Shown piece after piece: positions 21,488 to 36,000 of a DNA stretch of 64,000 nucleotides. The position numbers were made by a program, and so were the translations under genes. This stretch comes from Trogon surrucura (taxonomy: Eukaryota; Chordata; Aves; Trogoniformes; Trogonidae). The stretch lies in contig CM036622.1 in assembly GCA_020746105.1 (NCBI GenBank), forward strand, positions 40,897,477-40,961,476, written 5' to 3'. Positions within the stretch are counted from its first letter, which is position 1. Each line of letters starts with the position of its first letter. The notes below the pieces were generated by a model, which was not told where the DNA came from, did not search any database, and saw only the letters and a program-made list of their open reading frames with translations.

Positions 21488-23798
21488 CAGGATTCTGGAC
21501 ACTTGATGCATTTAAAAATATGGACATCATAGGCAATAAGAAATTCTGACTTAAAAAGAAATAACAGCTGTTTTACTAAGAGAAAGAATCAACTAGTACT
21601 CCTTTTATAACGCTTCTTTTGTTACAACCCAGGGTAGAGAGAAAAAAAATATCTAGAAACTAGTCAGATTCAAACAGGAATTAACAAATTTAGTCCTATA
21701 TTAAGTCAGCTGGAGTAAACCTTGTAAAGTAACTGACTTTTTACTGATTCTTGGTTTTTTCCCAGCAATAGGTTTTTTCCTTAACGGAAATTAATTCTGC
21801 CTGATTGCTAACTATAATGACAATTTAATTTACAAATACAACTATCATACTGAAAATGTTGCTAACAAGAGAATATAATACATATGTAGGTAATTATTTA
21901 GCATACACTTTACTGCTTCCTAGTGCTTTAACATGTTAGAAATAGCGATGAATTTATTTTTAAGTTGATGACTATTTTTAGTTATCTATATCAAGCTTAA
22001 TTAAGAATGCCTACAGCTATTATTTTACCACATGCATATTAATTTGTCATAATAAACCAACCAACTTTATGCTAAGCAGCACCTTTCCATATATGCACAG
22101 GTAACCCAAATGCCCTCTCTACAATACTGACTCTAGGAATAAGAGCTGAAGATGAGGTGTTTAAACACTAAGCATGTTTAAGAGAAAAACAACCTCTAAT
22201 TAAACAACCTGTTTGACACTTTAGTAACTCTCCACTCCTGTGATAACTCCCTCAATCATGCTCTCTTCAGATACAGAATGTAGTTCTTTTGAACTCTGAA
22301 AGCAGGTGGAACATGGAGGTCACTGTTAGTATTACCATTTGCTGTGTTTTCCTTTGATACTTGCATAAGTTATTTAATAAGTATGGTTCAAAAAGCTGAA
22401 AAATAATTACCTTGTATTGTGCTGATTACTAGTAAGCTCATTGCCACTTTCTTGTGCTGATAAATGTATGGCTGAGTTTTGTCTGTGGACAGTTTTATTT
22501 GTAACATTTAACTCTCTTTTCTGCGAACTAAGAAAAGTTCATATTCCTTTTAAAGTAAAGCTTCCATGTACCATGCAAAATACCTTACTTTTCAACTAGA
22601 CTAGTTATATTTGTTTATAGCTAGAAATCAGTCTTCAATAAAACACATATACCATTGTCTGATCATGACAACAATGAATCTTTAAGTAAAGAGATGACAA
22701 GAATTGGCCTGCACTGCTAAGTCCTCAAGAGCAAGTAAGACTAAGGAATGGCTTCACTGAAAGGATCAAACTAGAAGAATTTAGGAGCTTTTGATGTAGG
22801 TGAAGCTAACTTACCTGTACGACCCAGACTGTTCAGTGGAAATCAACGCATTTTGTGCCCTGCTCAACACTGCCAAATACTAACAAATTAACATTACATA
22901 TATCAGAAGTGAAGAGCTTGCTTGTTGGAAAATGTTTCTTATGTAATTTAAAATACAAAATGGCCACGAAGGTTCTGCACTTAAGCCAGTTAGAAGCACA
23001 GCCACTAGTTAAACCTGCAACTGGTAAGAAATCTCAGACAAAAATGTCAGTAACATCACATGTGACGTCCAATATACACTTCACACCACAAAGACTGGAA
23101 AGTCTGTGGCATTTACTCTTAAAATTAGACACCAGTCATATCTAGGCAAGTAGAAACAGTCTAGCTTAAGTTGGGCTAGATAACCCCAGAATAAGTCACC
23201 CATCTTTCTGCAGACAATAATAAGAAAGTTATGTACTACTGTTCATCACACATTTATTTGAATTGTACTGCTCTGCAAGTTCAGACTGCTGTCAGACGCA
23301 CCGTATAGACTTGTCTCTTAACTGTCAAGTGCACTTTTGTGAGAGCACATGGTAAAAACACTCCTGTGATCCAGATGACTTTTGCCAGAACACACAGATA
23401 AATCTCAGCGATGATTTGTACAAAAAGTGAGTAAAATACATTGTACTCAACATTTGTGCACAAATGCCTCCGAAGAAAAGCTGACTGAGAGAGCTGCTTT
23501 TCCTTAAAGAGAGCAGCTTTTCCTCTGCATTCTTGTTCGGACTAAACTCAGCTAAGGGAGACCCATTGCCGGCCTCAGCAACATCATCTTCTCCTTAGGT
23601 GAGGCATCTGCAGTGGACTTGGAAGGAAATAAAGAATGAAACTCAAGCATCTCCCTTTTCTGAAAGGAAAAGTAAGGGAGGTTGAGGGAGATGCAAAGGA
23701 GAGACAGAGACAGATCATGGCAAATACAAGATTGAATTCCCTCCAGCTCTACTTCTTAATTAGGGGAAGCCTAAGTGGAATATGAACAGATGGAAAAC

Positions 23799-23841
23799 GA
23801 GCACAGATCTATGTGCTCTCACTTAGCACAGATCTATGTGC
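23799..23841. repeat. Short 26-bp tandem duplication
   Basis: The 17-base block agcacagatctatgtgc occurs at 23799-23815 and again at 23825-23841. It is a local duplication in intron 3 with no sign of function. Confidence 0.7.
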
Positions 23842-26089
23842 CACAAAGCCAGAACAGGAAGGATATTCTTCAGAGGTAGGCAAAAAAATGCTTGACTCTT
23901 ACGCTCCAAAAGATAGAGGTTTGATGATCTACCAGCCCTTTTACCATCACTTAATGCTACTACGTGGCACTTACACATCACATCAGGAACCAGTGGAGTA
24001 TGCTTCTATCTGTACAACGTTGGAGCATTAGTCATAAGAAGTTAATCACCTGCTTATACGGTAGCATTAGTGAGGACAAAACTCAAAGAAAAAAGGGTCA
24101 AACTGCCCTGTCCCCTTCAGATTTTGCCAGCCATCTCCAACTCTGCCATGGTGTGCCTCGGTCCTCTGGCACAATTAAAACATCTGTCAGCCACACATAC
24201 ACTGTTCCACTTAACAGCTTCACTTAGCAACTCACGGCAAGTCTCCTGCTCTGAGTGTGCATGTTCTGCCAATTCCCCATTCACTTCTCATTTGTGAAGT
24301 TTTAATCTTGTGCCTGCTGGTTTTTTTGGTCTCAGGAGAAAGAAAAGGTTTTGTACTTTTACAGTGTGAATACTTTTATGAGGTCATTTAAAGACTACGC
24401 TAAATTACTTGTGTAATTACTTATACAACCGAAGACACATTTAACACGCCAAGCTCCGAGATACCTCTACTAGATAAATTTCTCTTTTACATACCTCCTC
24501 GTCTCTCTCAAATAGCTTCCCTCTGAGAAATCACTGGCTGGAAGTCTCACTGCCCTTACATATATTAATATGAAAAAATTTCACCTATACTGCACTGAGT
24601 GGCAGGCAACCAGAAATACTCATCTGGTCTTCAATGCTGAGGGGGTACAGATCACAAAGAATTTGTCCCATACCCAGAGTTAATTTCTGTTAAAAAAAAC
24701 AAACCCAGCTTTAAATATAAATAGGTAAAAGGAACACCACTTACTAGTATTTAATTTCCCAGAGAGTTTTTGATACAAAAAGTTAGTCAGCATTCCTAAA
24801 TTACATTTCATCATTTCACTCAAGAGCAGTATATTATTCTTTAGCAAATTAACTGAAATGTTATTTAGTTTTACTATAAACCCACTCTCTTCCCTCAGCA
24901 TCTCTTTCCCAAACTCTCAGCAATGCGCACAGGGGTTTTTTTTCCCTACAGTAAATATAAAGTAGGTAATGTAAAATTTTTTTCCACAGGTGCTCTTAGA
25001 ACCTGATCCACAGTGCTTTGAAGTTCACAAGAGCCCTTCTGGAGCCTTCAACAGAATGTCATAAACTAGAATACAACACAACCACTGCCCATCAGAAGCC
25101 ATTTTATTTCACCCAGCCATTCCTAAAGAGAACTTCAACCTCTGCTTTTGGTAAAAGTACAACTTCCAGAAAGACAGTCTTCATTTTTCAGCTTGAAAAG
25201 ACCAAGATTTGGCACTGCTGCTTTTGTAGTATTTAATAATTTGTGTTGCTGAAAAGGTGAGTCTAATTTTGAATTTGAATTATTTATTTTTCCGGTCATT
25301 CCTATTTATTCTTTCCAGAAGTATCTAGTATTGTTTTTCTGCAAGGATACCCACATACTACTTACTTCTCAATTCTAATTTTTCCAAGTGAAGCAAGTCA
25401 AACTCTGTGACCCTCACTATAAGGTACTCTCTATATCCTTAAATGCATTTGATGCCATTTTCCTCCATTTTTTCCTATATCCAAATTTTCAACATACGTT
25501 AAGATGACTATCACCAAAACTATATATAGTATTAGTTTCAGGTATAAAATAAACAGAGGTTAAAAAAAGTTAGAGCTTTTGATGGTCTTCTTTTACACCT
25601 TCCAATCTATCCAGTCCGTGGTTACTCCTTCTAGTCAGGTCTTCTACCTCACAAAACGCCACCTTCACCTCTGTACTTCTACACACCTTTTTATCCCTAA
25701 AATTATTCATCTGACCATGTTAAAAGGCATCTCATTTGGACAGGCTCAGCATGCCAGGCAATAAAACTGATTTCTGCACAAAATCCTTGTCTATTGCACT
25801 TTACCATTTGAATGGATTTTGCATCTTCTTCAGGTTTTCACTATCTGAAATGTCAATTGCTCACTGACAATTAAATTTTGATTGTTGTCACTTCATCATC
25901 TATCATTTACATAATATTTATTTACTATAAAGCCTCAAAATAATTGGCATTTTTAAAATCATAGTCACAAAATATCAAGCCAAATACCTTGTAAGAGACC
26001 TCCCCAAGAGCCCTTAGAAGCCAGCTAAAACACCACTAATGCTTTATCCTTTGGAAGTCTATTCTTATCTTGCAATCTTATCTTTTATT

Positions 26090-26235
26090 AACCAATTATT
26101 TTAAAATAATTTATTTTAAATTATTTTATTTTAATATAAATCTAATATTAACACACATTAATATAATATTAATATAAATTTTAATTTATTTTAAATTATT
26201 TTAAAAATAATTTATTAACCATTTATCTTTTATTA
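26090..26235. repeat. AT-rich low-complexity tract
   Basis: About 145 bp made of taat/ttttaaatt words with many overlapping inverted repeats and almost no G or C. It could be unwound or matrix-attaching DNA, but the sequence supports only the description as low complexity. Confidence 0.75.
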
Positions 26236-27338
26236 ACCAATAAAAACAGCAGCCTATTACAATTTAATAACAGTAATGATATTATTGATATTGCTAGTTA
26301 TACCAACATCAGATACCAAAAACAGTAAACAGATTTCCAGAGAGAATTTGGTTGTTTCTCAGAGCAACAATCTAAGCTATTTGGAGTTATTTTTTCCAAC
26401 TGAAACCATTTTTGTGAGGAAAACACATGGAGCAGAGCCTCTTGAGTACACGAAAAGCTTGTCTCCCCGTTCCCTCCATAATTGCAGGCTGTATTTATAA
26501 CGGGCCAAGTATTGCCCTCCCCTCCAAAGATGAACTGCTGGTGAGGCTCTTCCTCCTCTGCCCACTTTGCTTAAAATGTTCACAGCACGGGTATTTATCT
26601 CCACAGTGGGAGGCAAAGGATTAGCCACAGCCTCCAAGAGGGTGGAGAGATTTAAAGGTCAATTTAATTAGCTCATTCTAATCTCTTACACGTCTAATGT
26701 AAATGTCATTGTTTTCTAACTGCTACTTCAGCAGACAAGATTACATTTTAGAAACTTTGAACACATGAACTATGTGTTGGATGTAATAAAAATACTTCAT
26801 GTAACTGATCTAAAAAAGGAGCCTAATAAAGAAAGATTGTTATTGAGTCAAAACTTTTCATAAAAAAAGAGAAAAAGAGCAATAGAACAATTCTGGTGAT
26901 AAAGCATGGAGAGCTTTAGAAGAACAGTAATCTTTCAAACTGACTGGCTTAACAGCTTCTCATTGATTTAAATCTTTCCCATTTCACGATGTCTGGACAA
27001 AGGCAAACAACGGTTTCTGGTACTGTGATCTCATCTGAAAGTCGTGGAATGCTATAAAACAACCTCACAAGCCCAATGTACCCTAAAGACAAATCGGATC
27101 ACGTCCCAGGCTATTTAAGAGTGCCTCTGGGCAAGCTCTGCATGAACGAATAGGCAAAAACAAGCGCACAGATGATGCTCTGTGATGACTGAAATCATAG
27201 GTCAGTGGAAAAGCCTGGCAGTGGTTCATCGCTGTCAGAAAATTACATACACATGGTCTGGCTGTTCTGCCACAACAGTGACAGTGGTGCTGCCTGGCCC
27301 AGGCACAGCCTCTCATGAAGACAAGCTTGCAGCTCCCC

Positions 27339-29077
27339 TGCGGTGGGTTGACCCTGGCTGAAGGCCAGGTGCCCACCAAAGCCACTCTGTCGCTCCCCTC
27401 CTCCGCTGGACAGCAGGGAGAAAATATGATGAAAGGCTCATGGGTTGAGACAAAGAGGGGGAGATCGCAGGGCAATTAGCATCATGGGCAAAACAGACCC
27501 GAACTGGGGAAATTAGTTCAATTTATCATCAATCTAATCAGAGAAGGGTAAAGAGAAATAAAACCTGAATCTTAAAAAAACCTTCCCCCCAGCTTAATTT
27601 TACTCCCAATTTATCACAGAATCATAGAGTGGTTAAGGTTGGAAGGAACCTTGAAGATCATCTAGTTCCAACCTCCCTGCTGTGGGCAGGGACACCTCTC
27701 TCCCACTAGCCCAGGTGACTCAAAGCCCCATCCAGCCTGGCCTTGAACACTTCCAGGGAGGGGGCATCCACAGCCTCCTTGGGCAACCTGTTCCAGTGCT
27801 TCACCACTCTCATGGAGAAAAATTTTTTCCTTATATCTAATCTAAATCTACCCTCTTGCAGTTTCAGGCCTTTGGCCCTTGTCCTGTCACTACAGGCCCT
27901 TGGAAAAAGCCCTTCTCCGGCTTGCCTGTAGGCCCCTTCCATGTACTGGAAGGCCGCTATTAGGTCACCCCCAGAGCCTTCTCCTCTCCAAGCTGAATAA
28001 CCCCAGCTCCCTCAGCCTGTCCTCACAGCAGAGGTTCTCCAGCCCTCTAACCATGTTCGTGGCCCTCCCTTGGCCCACTGCAGCAGATCCATGTCCTTCT
28101 TGTACTGTGGGCTTCAGAACTGGACACAGTACTCCAGGTGGGGCCTCACCAGAGCAGAGCAGAGGGGGAGAATCATCTCCCTCAACCTGCTGCTCACACT
28201 CCTTTTGATGCAGCCCAGGACACGGTTCGCTTTTTGGGCTGCGCTTTTTGTTTCTCTACCTCTGCCTGTCCACGGTGCTGGGGGACAGGGAATAGGGGTT
28301 GTTGTCAGTTCATCACTACCAGTCCCCGCTTCTCAGAAGGACAGCTCCTCACATTCTTCTCATGTTTCAGCGTGAGGTCTCTCGCAGCTGAGACAGTCCT
28401 CCACAAATTTCTCCAGTGCGGGTCCTTCCCATGGGCGACAGTTCTTAGCAAACTGCTCCAGCGTGAGTCCTTGACATGGGGTGCAGTCCCTCAGGAACAG
28501 ACTGCTCCAGCAGGGTCTCTCATGGGGTCACGAGTCCTGTCAGCAAACCTGCTCCAGTGTAGGGTCCTCTCTCCATGGGTCCACAGGTCCTGCCAGAAGC
28601 CTGCTCCAGCACAGGTTTCTCACGGAGTCACAGTCTCCTTCGGGAATCCACCTGCTGCAGCATGGGGTCCTCCATGAGCTGCATGTCGACATCTGCTCCG
28701 CCTTCAACCTCCATGGGCTGCAGGGGACAGGCTGCCTACAGGCTGCAGCGGAATCTCTGCTCCAGTACTTGGAGCACATCCTCCCTCTACTTCTTTGTTA
28801 ACCTTGTTGTCTAAAGAGTTTTCTCTCACATATTCTTACTCCTCTCTCTGGCTGCAATTACTGTCATGCAGCAACTTTTTCCTCCAACTCTTAAATATGT
28901 TATCCCGGAGGTGTTACCATCATCATTGATAGACTTGACCTTGGCTAGTGGCAGGTCTGTCTTGGAGCCAGCTGGCATTGCCTCTGTTGGATATGGGGAA
29001 AGCTTCTAGCAGCTTCTCACAGAAGCCACTCCTGTAGCCCACTCACTACCAAAACCTTGCCACACAAATCCAATACA
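27339..29077 (-). mobile_element. Avian ERV solo LTR, interrupted by a CR1
   Basis: Read on the minus strand, an LTR begins TGTATTGGATTTGTGTGGCAAGG at 29077 and ends ...CCCACCGCA at 27339. A TATA-like atatttaa lies at about 28894-28901 (minus strand), a short way into the LTR. The body at about 28400-28760 holds roughly eight diverged units of some 45-50 bp, each carrying a ctgctccag(c/t) core. The sequence is continuous on both sides of a CR1 at 27613-28250, with cccaattt on the left resuming as tttctctacc on the right. This LTR family is widespread in birds. I see no internal gag/pol next to it, so it is a solo LTR. No clear target duplication could be read. Confidence 0.78.
27613..28250 (-). 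repeat. CR1 fragment nested in the solo LTR
   Basis: Minus-strand CR1 of about 640 bp, with its 3' end (atcacagaatcatagagtgg on the plus strand) at 27613. It covers the 3' UTR and the C-terminal end of ORF2: the reversed-strand frame at 27706-27942 reads HWNRLPKEAVDAPSLEVFK. It is 5'-truncated at about 28250. Because it interrupts the LTR it must be younger than that LTR. Confidence 0.87.
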
Positions 29078-30934
29078 ACCCTCCAGTCTTATTTTTTTCT
29101 ATTTACAAGACTTCAGGAATCATGGGTATGGATGAATTAAGAAGCATATCAGAGAGAAATGGTGTTATACAACCAGACACAGATGCTCCAAGGTTTTTGC
29201 TGTAATATGAAATGAGCAGCCCACTTTTGGGATGGTGTTCAAGACAGTGTTTTGTCAGTTATTTCTAGAGAGAAGAAAGGCAAAGAGTTTGTGTTTCAGT
29301 GTAATAAGAGAAGCACCAAACCCAGAGATACCTGCTTTTGTCATACAGTGATGGGTAGGGAAAACTTCGGGGTTTACTTTGCATACTGGCACCGTGCATT
29401 CTACGATTGCCATTGAGCACGTTCATGTCTAGAAACATGGATGAGGAAACATGGTCAGGACACACTGATCTCCAGTACTAACATGTGTTTAAGAAATCTG
29501 GCATGTAGCAAAGCATACCTGACTGGTAACATATCCCACAAGCACATTCAGTGGTATGACCTCCCCTTGCATTTGGCAGCTGTATGGACAATACCGTATG
29601 ACGATTTCTTGTTAGCTCAAAAACAGGGCTCTCAAAAGACCTACGCTGATTCTCATGGGACCTCCAAAAGATGAAAAAAAGGACACCACTGGTCCTGCGA
29701 TGCACACGTCGGAAATAGAGTCCCTTCTCTGATCTTGTTAACTTGTGCATGTACAGACTCTGAACATTTATGAACATTTATAAGAAATTCTATCAGGGAG
29801 CAATTACTGCGGAGAAAGACATGACAAACTCTGACAAAGACAAAACACCAACTTTTCTATTTTGCAGGGACCTATCCTGATAACCAGCAAGGTTATGGGT
29901 TCCTTGACTTGGTCAAATGAGAATGTAATGAATAAAACATGTGGTTCTTTCCTAAACCAAGTTACCCTATTGATACTGCAGGTCTGTATTTAAAGTTGTC
30001 AGCTTAGACATGCACCTACTTTGGAAAGAGTCAGGGCTCCTTCTGAGTGCCTCTCCACTTCATCCCTGCAAAGCTTGGCTTGATGCCTCACTTTTAATGG
30101 CTCCCCCCAGAAGAGCTCAGGGAGCACCTAGCAACTCATTGTTTTGATGTCACCAAAACATGCTGAATTACTTTTTTTTTCTAGTTTGAATACCCAACCG
30201 CTGAAAGCAAGGCAAATTAAATGTTCTCTCCAGGGAAAACTAAGAAACCACAGGTTAAAATTTCTGTTGCCATACATTCTAAGGTTAAGCCCCACAGTCA
30301 CTAAATTCTTATTTGGGCTCACACTTAAGGTACCAAATCCTACAACATAATGCTCAGATTGCAAACCTCATTTTTTAGATGCTGGAATGACCACAAACAC
30401 CTCAGTTTTTGTTAGTACAGCTGGCTCAACACTTTACTAGCACTGCTGCCTATGCCCACATCAAACAAGACATCAGCAGTTCTGAACATGTTGGTGCCAA
30501 TGTCCACTTGAGATCCACAAACTGTACACTCTGCTACAGGAATCTCACCTAACAGATGAGGTCAAGAATTCCTCATGCACTGACAGACTTACCATGCTAA
30601 AATCATCAGCACAGGGATTTTCTTTTCAAGACAATTCTTGTTTCCAGGATTTTTTAATGCACTTTATTAAATATTCAATGAAAAGATCCTATCTTAGGAA
30701 AAGCATTCAACTCCTAACATAGCTGTTGCTGACATATTTATTCCTGACCTTGTTGTCTGTACTTTGACACTATGTGTGGCTCGTTCCTTCCCAAACCAAA
30801 GGCCAAGAGACGGAATCACGAATTTCAGTGCAGAAGCACCAGCAGAGAGCTCTGATTAATATTTGTTTGCCTAAAGCAATGTATCATCTTAGACTGTAAA
30901 ACAATTCTTAAGCTCTTAATATAATCTCTTAGGA

Positions 30935-33072
30935 TTGGGTAAGGCACACAAAATGACCAGAAGCATAGTCAGGACCCTAAATTTTAGGAAAGCAAACTTG
31001 CAGCTGTTCAAGGAGTTAGTCAATAGGACTCCCTGGGACACGGTCCTCAGAGACAAGGCAGCAAAACAGAGGTGGCAGATCTCTAAGGATATTTTCCATA
31101 GCGCAAGAGCTCTCGATCCCCAGGTGTAAGAATTTAGGCAAGGAAGAGGAAAGACCAGCACAGCTGAGTCAAACTAAAAGGCAGGAAGGAACCGCACAGG
31201 CAGTGGAAGCCGGGATAGGTGTCCTGGGAAGAGTATAGGGACGCTGCCCAAGTTGTGTAGGGATGATCAGGAAGGCCAAGGCACCACTGGAGCTGAAGAC
31301 GGCAAAGGATGTGAAGAATAACAAGAAGGGCTCCTACAGGTATATCAACCAGAAAAAGAGGGTTAAAGAAAGCATACCCTCCCTGATGAGCATGAACGAC
31401 AAGTAAGTAACAACAGATGAGGAGAAGGCTGAGGTTCTTAACCACTTTTTTGCAACCTCTCTCCCCATACCTCCTGAGCTGAAGGATCACAAGATAGGGA
31501 CCAGGGGGACAAAGTCACTCCCAGTGAAGACAAGGTTCGTTACCACCTAAGGAACCTGAACACACACGTCTATGGGACCTGATGAACGCATCCCAGAGTC
31601 CTGAGGTAACTGGCTGACATAGTTGCCAAGCCACTCCCCATGATGTTTGAAAAGTCATGGCAGTCAGGTAAAGTCCCTGGGGACTGGAAGAAGAGAAACA
31701 TCCATTTTTAAAAAGGGTAAAAAGGAGGACTCAGGGAACTACCGACCTGTCAGTCTCACCTCTGTGCCTGGGAATATCATGGAACAGATCCTAACAGAAG
31801 CTCTGCTCAAGCACATGGAGGACAGGAAGGTGATTCAAGACAGCCAGCATGGCTTCACTAAGGGCAAGTCCTGCCTGGTCAACCTAGTGGCTTTCCACAT
31901 TGGAATGATTACATCACTGGACAAGAGAAGAGCAACATATGTCATCTATCTGGACTTCTGCAAGGCCTTTGACATGGTCCTTCTCTCTAAGTTCAAGACA
32001 TACGGACTTGATGGGTGGACTGTTCGGTGGATAAGGAATTAGTTGGATGGTCACATCCAGAGGGCAGTGGTCAGTGGCTCGATGTCCAGATGGAGATGGG
32101 TGACAAGTCGTGTCCCTCAGGGCTCCATATTGCAACCAGTGCTGTTCAGTATCTTCACTGATGACACAGACAGTGGGTTTGAGTGCACCCTCAGCAAGTT
32201 TGTAGATGACACCAAGCTGAGTGGTGTGGTCGACACACCAGAGGGACAGGATGTCGTCCAGAGGGATCCAGACAAGCTGGAGAAGTGGGCCCATGTGAAC
32301 CTCTCGAGGTTCAATAAGGCCAAGTGCAAGGTCCTGCACCTGGGCTGGGGCAATCCTCATCATCAATACAGGTTGAGAAATGAGGTGCTGGAGAGCAGCC
32401 CTGCAGAAAAGGACTTTGGGGGTATTGGTGGTGGAAACACTGGACTTGAGCCAACAATGTGCACTTGCAGCCCAGAAAGCCAATCACATCCTGGGCTGCA
32501 TCAAAAGCAGTGTGGCCAGCAGATCATGTGAGGTGACTCTGCCCCTCTGCTCTGCTCTGGTGAGACCTCATCTGGAGTACTTGCACCCAGCTCTGGAGCC
32601 CTCAACACAAGAAGGACATGGACCTGCTGGAGCAGGTTCAGAGGAGGGCCACAAGAATGACCAAAGGGCTAGAGCACCTCTCCTGCAAAGACAGAGTTGG
32701 GATTGTTCAGTATGGAGAAGAGAAGGCTTTGGGGAGACCTTAGAGTGGCCTTCCAGTATCTGAAGGGGGCTACAGGAAAGCTGGGGAGGGGCTGTTTACA
32801 AGCGATAGGATGAGGCACAATGGTTTTAAGCTAGAGCAAGGTAGATTCAGACCAGATGTAAGGAAGAATTTTTTACAATCAGGGTGGTGAGACACCGGAA
32901 CAGGTTGCCCAGAGAAGTGGTGGAGGCTCCATCCCTGAAGGCGTTCAAGGCCAGGCTTGATGGAGCTCTGAGCAACCTGATCCAGTTCAAGATGTCCCTG
33001 CTCACTGCAGGGGGTTGGACTAGCTGACCTTTAAAGGTCTTTTCCAACCCAATGCATTCCATGATTCTAAGT
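30935..33072 (+). pseudogene. Long decayed CR1 LINE (ORF2 RT region to 3' end)
   Basis: Runs from the pre-RT region ('NFRKANLQLFKELVNRTPWDTVLRDKAAK', near 30990) through RT to a typical CR1 3' end (ttggactagctgacctttaaaggtc...tccatgattcta). RT blocks visible: [16 protein letters not shown] near 31855, an [12 protein letters not shown] block near 31950, SRVPQGS (32103-32130) and [12 protein letters not shown] with both catalytic Asp near 32200. Several frameshifts and stops split it into pieces at 31647-32042, 32043-32531 and 32380-32763. It cannot be active. It is antisense to PIP4K2A. Confidence 0.88.
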
Positions 33073-36000
33073 ATTCATAGGTTAACAAGAATTCTGTTGA
33101 TCTGAAGTTTAGATATTAAAAAGAAAATTGTATTAAAGGTTGCATTCTGAAAAAAAGCTAGAATTTTCATTATTGTCCTGTTGACATATTAGAGTCTGAA
33201 CTAGAAATCCTTCTGTATAGAAAGCTGCGAGAGATACTGAAACATACGGAGACACCCTATCAGGAGAAGTGAAAGATACTGAGTTCGTATATTTTGTTAT
33301 TAGCGAAATTGCTTAAAAGCAGGAACTCTCATTTTAGATTTCAACCTTTTACATGGAAAAATGCAGAGAAATAATGAGCATCTCTAAATTAAAAAGAATT
33401 TATAGACCATCTGCTAAAAGTTCTTTATGAATTCTCTGTCTTGTATAGAGAACCTCTAAAAACTCCTACTGCAGACAGTAGGCAAGGTCAGATCTGAGCA
33501 TGTCTCCTACTACACAAAATATTAAAATTTTACAAGAAATCAGTTATGCTCTCCCTTGTCCCCAGTAAAAGGCTCATTAAGTACACTCAGACACTGGTGC
33601 CCTCTGGTAGGAGCAACTGTATTTTACTGGGCAAAAACCCAGTCCTCCTCTTTTGCCTGGCAGAATCCAGATGTAGGATTCAGCAATAACTTTAAGTAAT
33701 AACAGATGTGTTGGAACACAGTAAAGTAAGTTTCCCTTTCCAGAGCAACAGCAGCACAAGCATTTGTAACAGTACTAGATTCTCTTTTTCTAGAGTTTGT
33801 TGGGGGGTGTTAAGATAGCTGCTTGTCTGTTAATCTCTCATAATTTTGCATTTTACAGAAGCTAGTCCTATAACTCTTTGACAGAATTGTACTCTTGGAT
33901 TCAGTAAGATAGGAAATTATGTCAACTGAGTTGAAAAAAACCTCCTGAAGTTACAACAGCAAAGCCATCTATTCTGGCAAAAAATGAGGCCTTTCTGTAG
34001 AATGACCTTTGCAAAACCATATCTAAAGCTGAAGGGGAACGCAGAAATTAAAAACTAATTTAGGACTGTAGTGAGGGATTTACTTTACGACATTCGTTTT
34101 CCAGTAATTTTTTTTCTTTTCTGCTAATAACAGTTAATGCTCTCGAGTATTTTCCTGTCAATGTTAGGAAGATCTTAAGAGTTAATGATTCTGTTTTAAT
34201 GAAATAAGAAGACACTAACAAAAATATGAGATCAAGATAATTCACCCTATTCAAGGCAAAAATCTGTCATTATTTAATGATCTGACTTGTGGAGCTACAT
34301 TCACACTTTCAGAAATTATCTCCAATCTCAGATCCCTGTGTAACATCCAACAGCACAAAGGAAACCAATAATCTCTTTCCTTTTGATAATTTATATTTTA
34401 TGTAAGTGGTTAAAATGGTTTTGGATTTTTTCCATATTCAAATGCAATTTCGATTCGTACTGAATAATTATCACTTATGTTCCCCTTTCTAAGAAAAAAA
34501 AAGCCAGATCAATTGTCTGATTGATGCAATAAACATCTCAGTTATATGTGATCATCAAGAAGAAAGATTGGAGTCTAATAAAAAGATTTTTTTTGACATA
34601 AAAGCAGTTTCTTAACCTAGATTGAGGACGTAATTTGCCATAAAAGGTCTCTTATATATAAAACTGAATGTTTAGCAAATGTCATACTATATTTTCTGCA
34701 TTGCTGTCCATAACAAAGAATGAATCACCAAAAAATCCACCACTCAGTATCAGCAACCACACATTTCTTCATGAAACTTTAATCCTGGTTCAGCACTAAC
34801 CAACACACTTCTTGGAGACGGCCAACTAGCTATGAAAGACAGACAGATGTGGATAGATTCCTAAAGATGCCTCAAGAAAAGGGGTTGGATTTTATGATGA
34901 GAAGGCAAGGAGTACACTACGGGAATTGTAATTGCTATTACTAGAAATGCCTTCCTGTCAGACATGGGATATACAATTTAAGAAATTCCCCTAATTCTGA
35001 AAGCAGAGTTACTTGCAGGAAAAAAGACTGTACTTTGTGAGATTTAAATCTCCCTTCAGCGGTAAGAGGAGATGTCCGTAAGAGAAGACTCCTATATTAA
35101 CCATTCCCTATGTGTTAAACAGGCCTCAAAATTACCGTACAGATCAACTAACAGAGTGTCAAGAATTAAAATTAGTATAGACCAGTAATTAGAGCATATG
35201 CTACCAAATGATTTTCATGATATAGGGTTTTTTTCAGTGTTTTCGTATGAGTAAGCACTATCTGCCCTCTGGAACAACTCATAAAGGATATCTGCAGAAC
35301 ATTCTGAAACACAACATTTAAAATGAATGTTCTTCCTGATTTAAACTGATGTGTCTGACTAATGAACAAGGTAATTGGGTTTATTTATCTGAACCAATCC
35401 TATCTCACTGAATAATGGGAACGACATTGTTCACAATCGATTAGGAGTCCCTTCCTGGAAATCATTATGTAAGAAAAACTATGTGGAGAAAGTTTCCTAT
35501 CTCTTCCATAAGCTTTCCCTTAGTTCAATACTGCACAGGCTTTTTCCAATTCATGTTTGGATCAAAGTATAAGATAATAATTTTAACCAACTTTTATAGT
35601 ATCATATTCATTGAATAACTACCTCAAAGACAAAGATTATCTGAAATAAGGAAGAATATACAGCGAGTCTCGCTTTGTCAAATTAGATTCCTTTTTTGTA
35701 TGATAAAGAATATAACATTAAAATGAAATGAACTTTTATTTTTAACAGGGATAATCCCTACCTTACACATGGAGTGACTTAATTTTTTGGTTATGTGTAC
35801 TTCCGTTACAATAATTTAATCTTGAAAATGTGTTCAAAATACACTACTACTATGAGCACTTTTAAAGAAACCCAGTCCAGTACAATAACAATTCAGACTG
35901 GTACATTGCCTGGGTTGAGGAAAAAAAGAATAGTGAATGCAGACAGTGCCTTCCCTTGGGTCAAAATTACTATTAACTACCTTCTGTTTTTCACTAAATG

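Noticed and set aside
28400..28760. Tandem units that could suggest a CRISPR-like or satellite array
   Set aside because: Units are diverged, lack constant spacing and unique spacers, and are part of a known type of avian LTR in a eukaryote.
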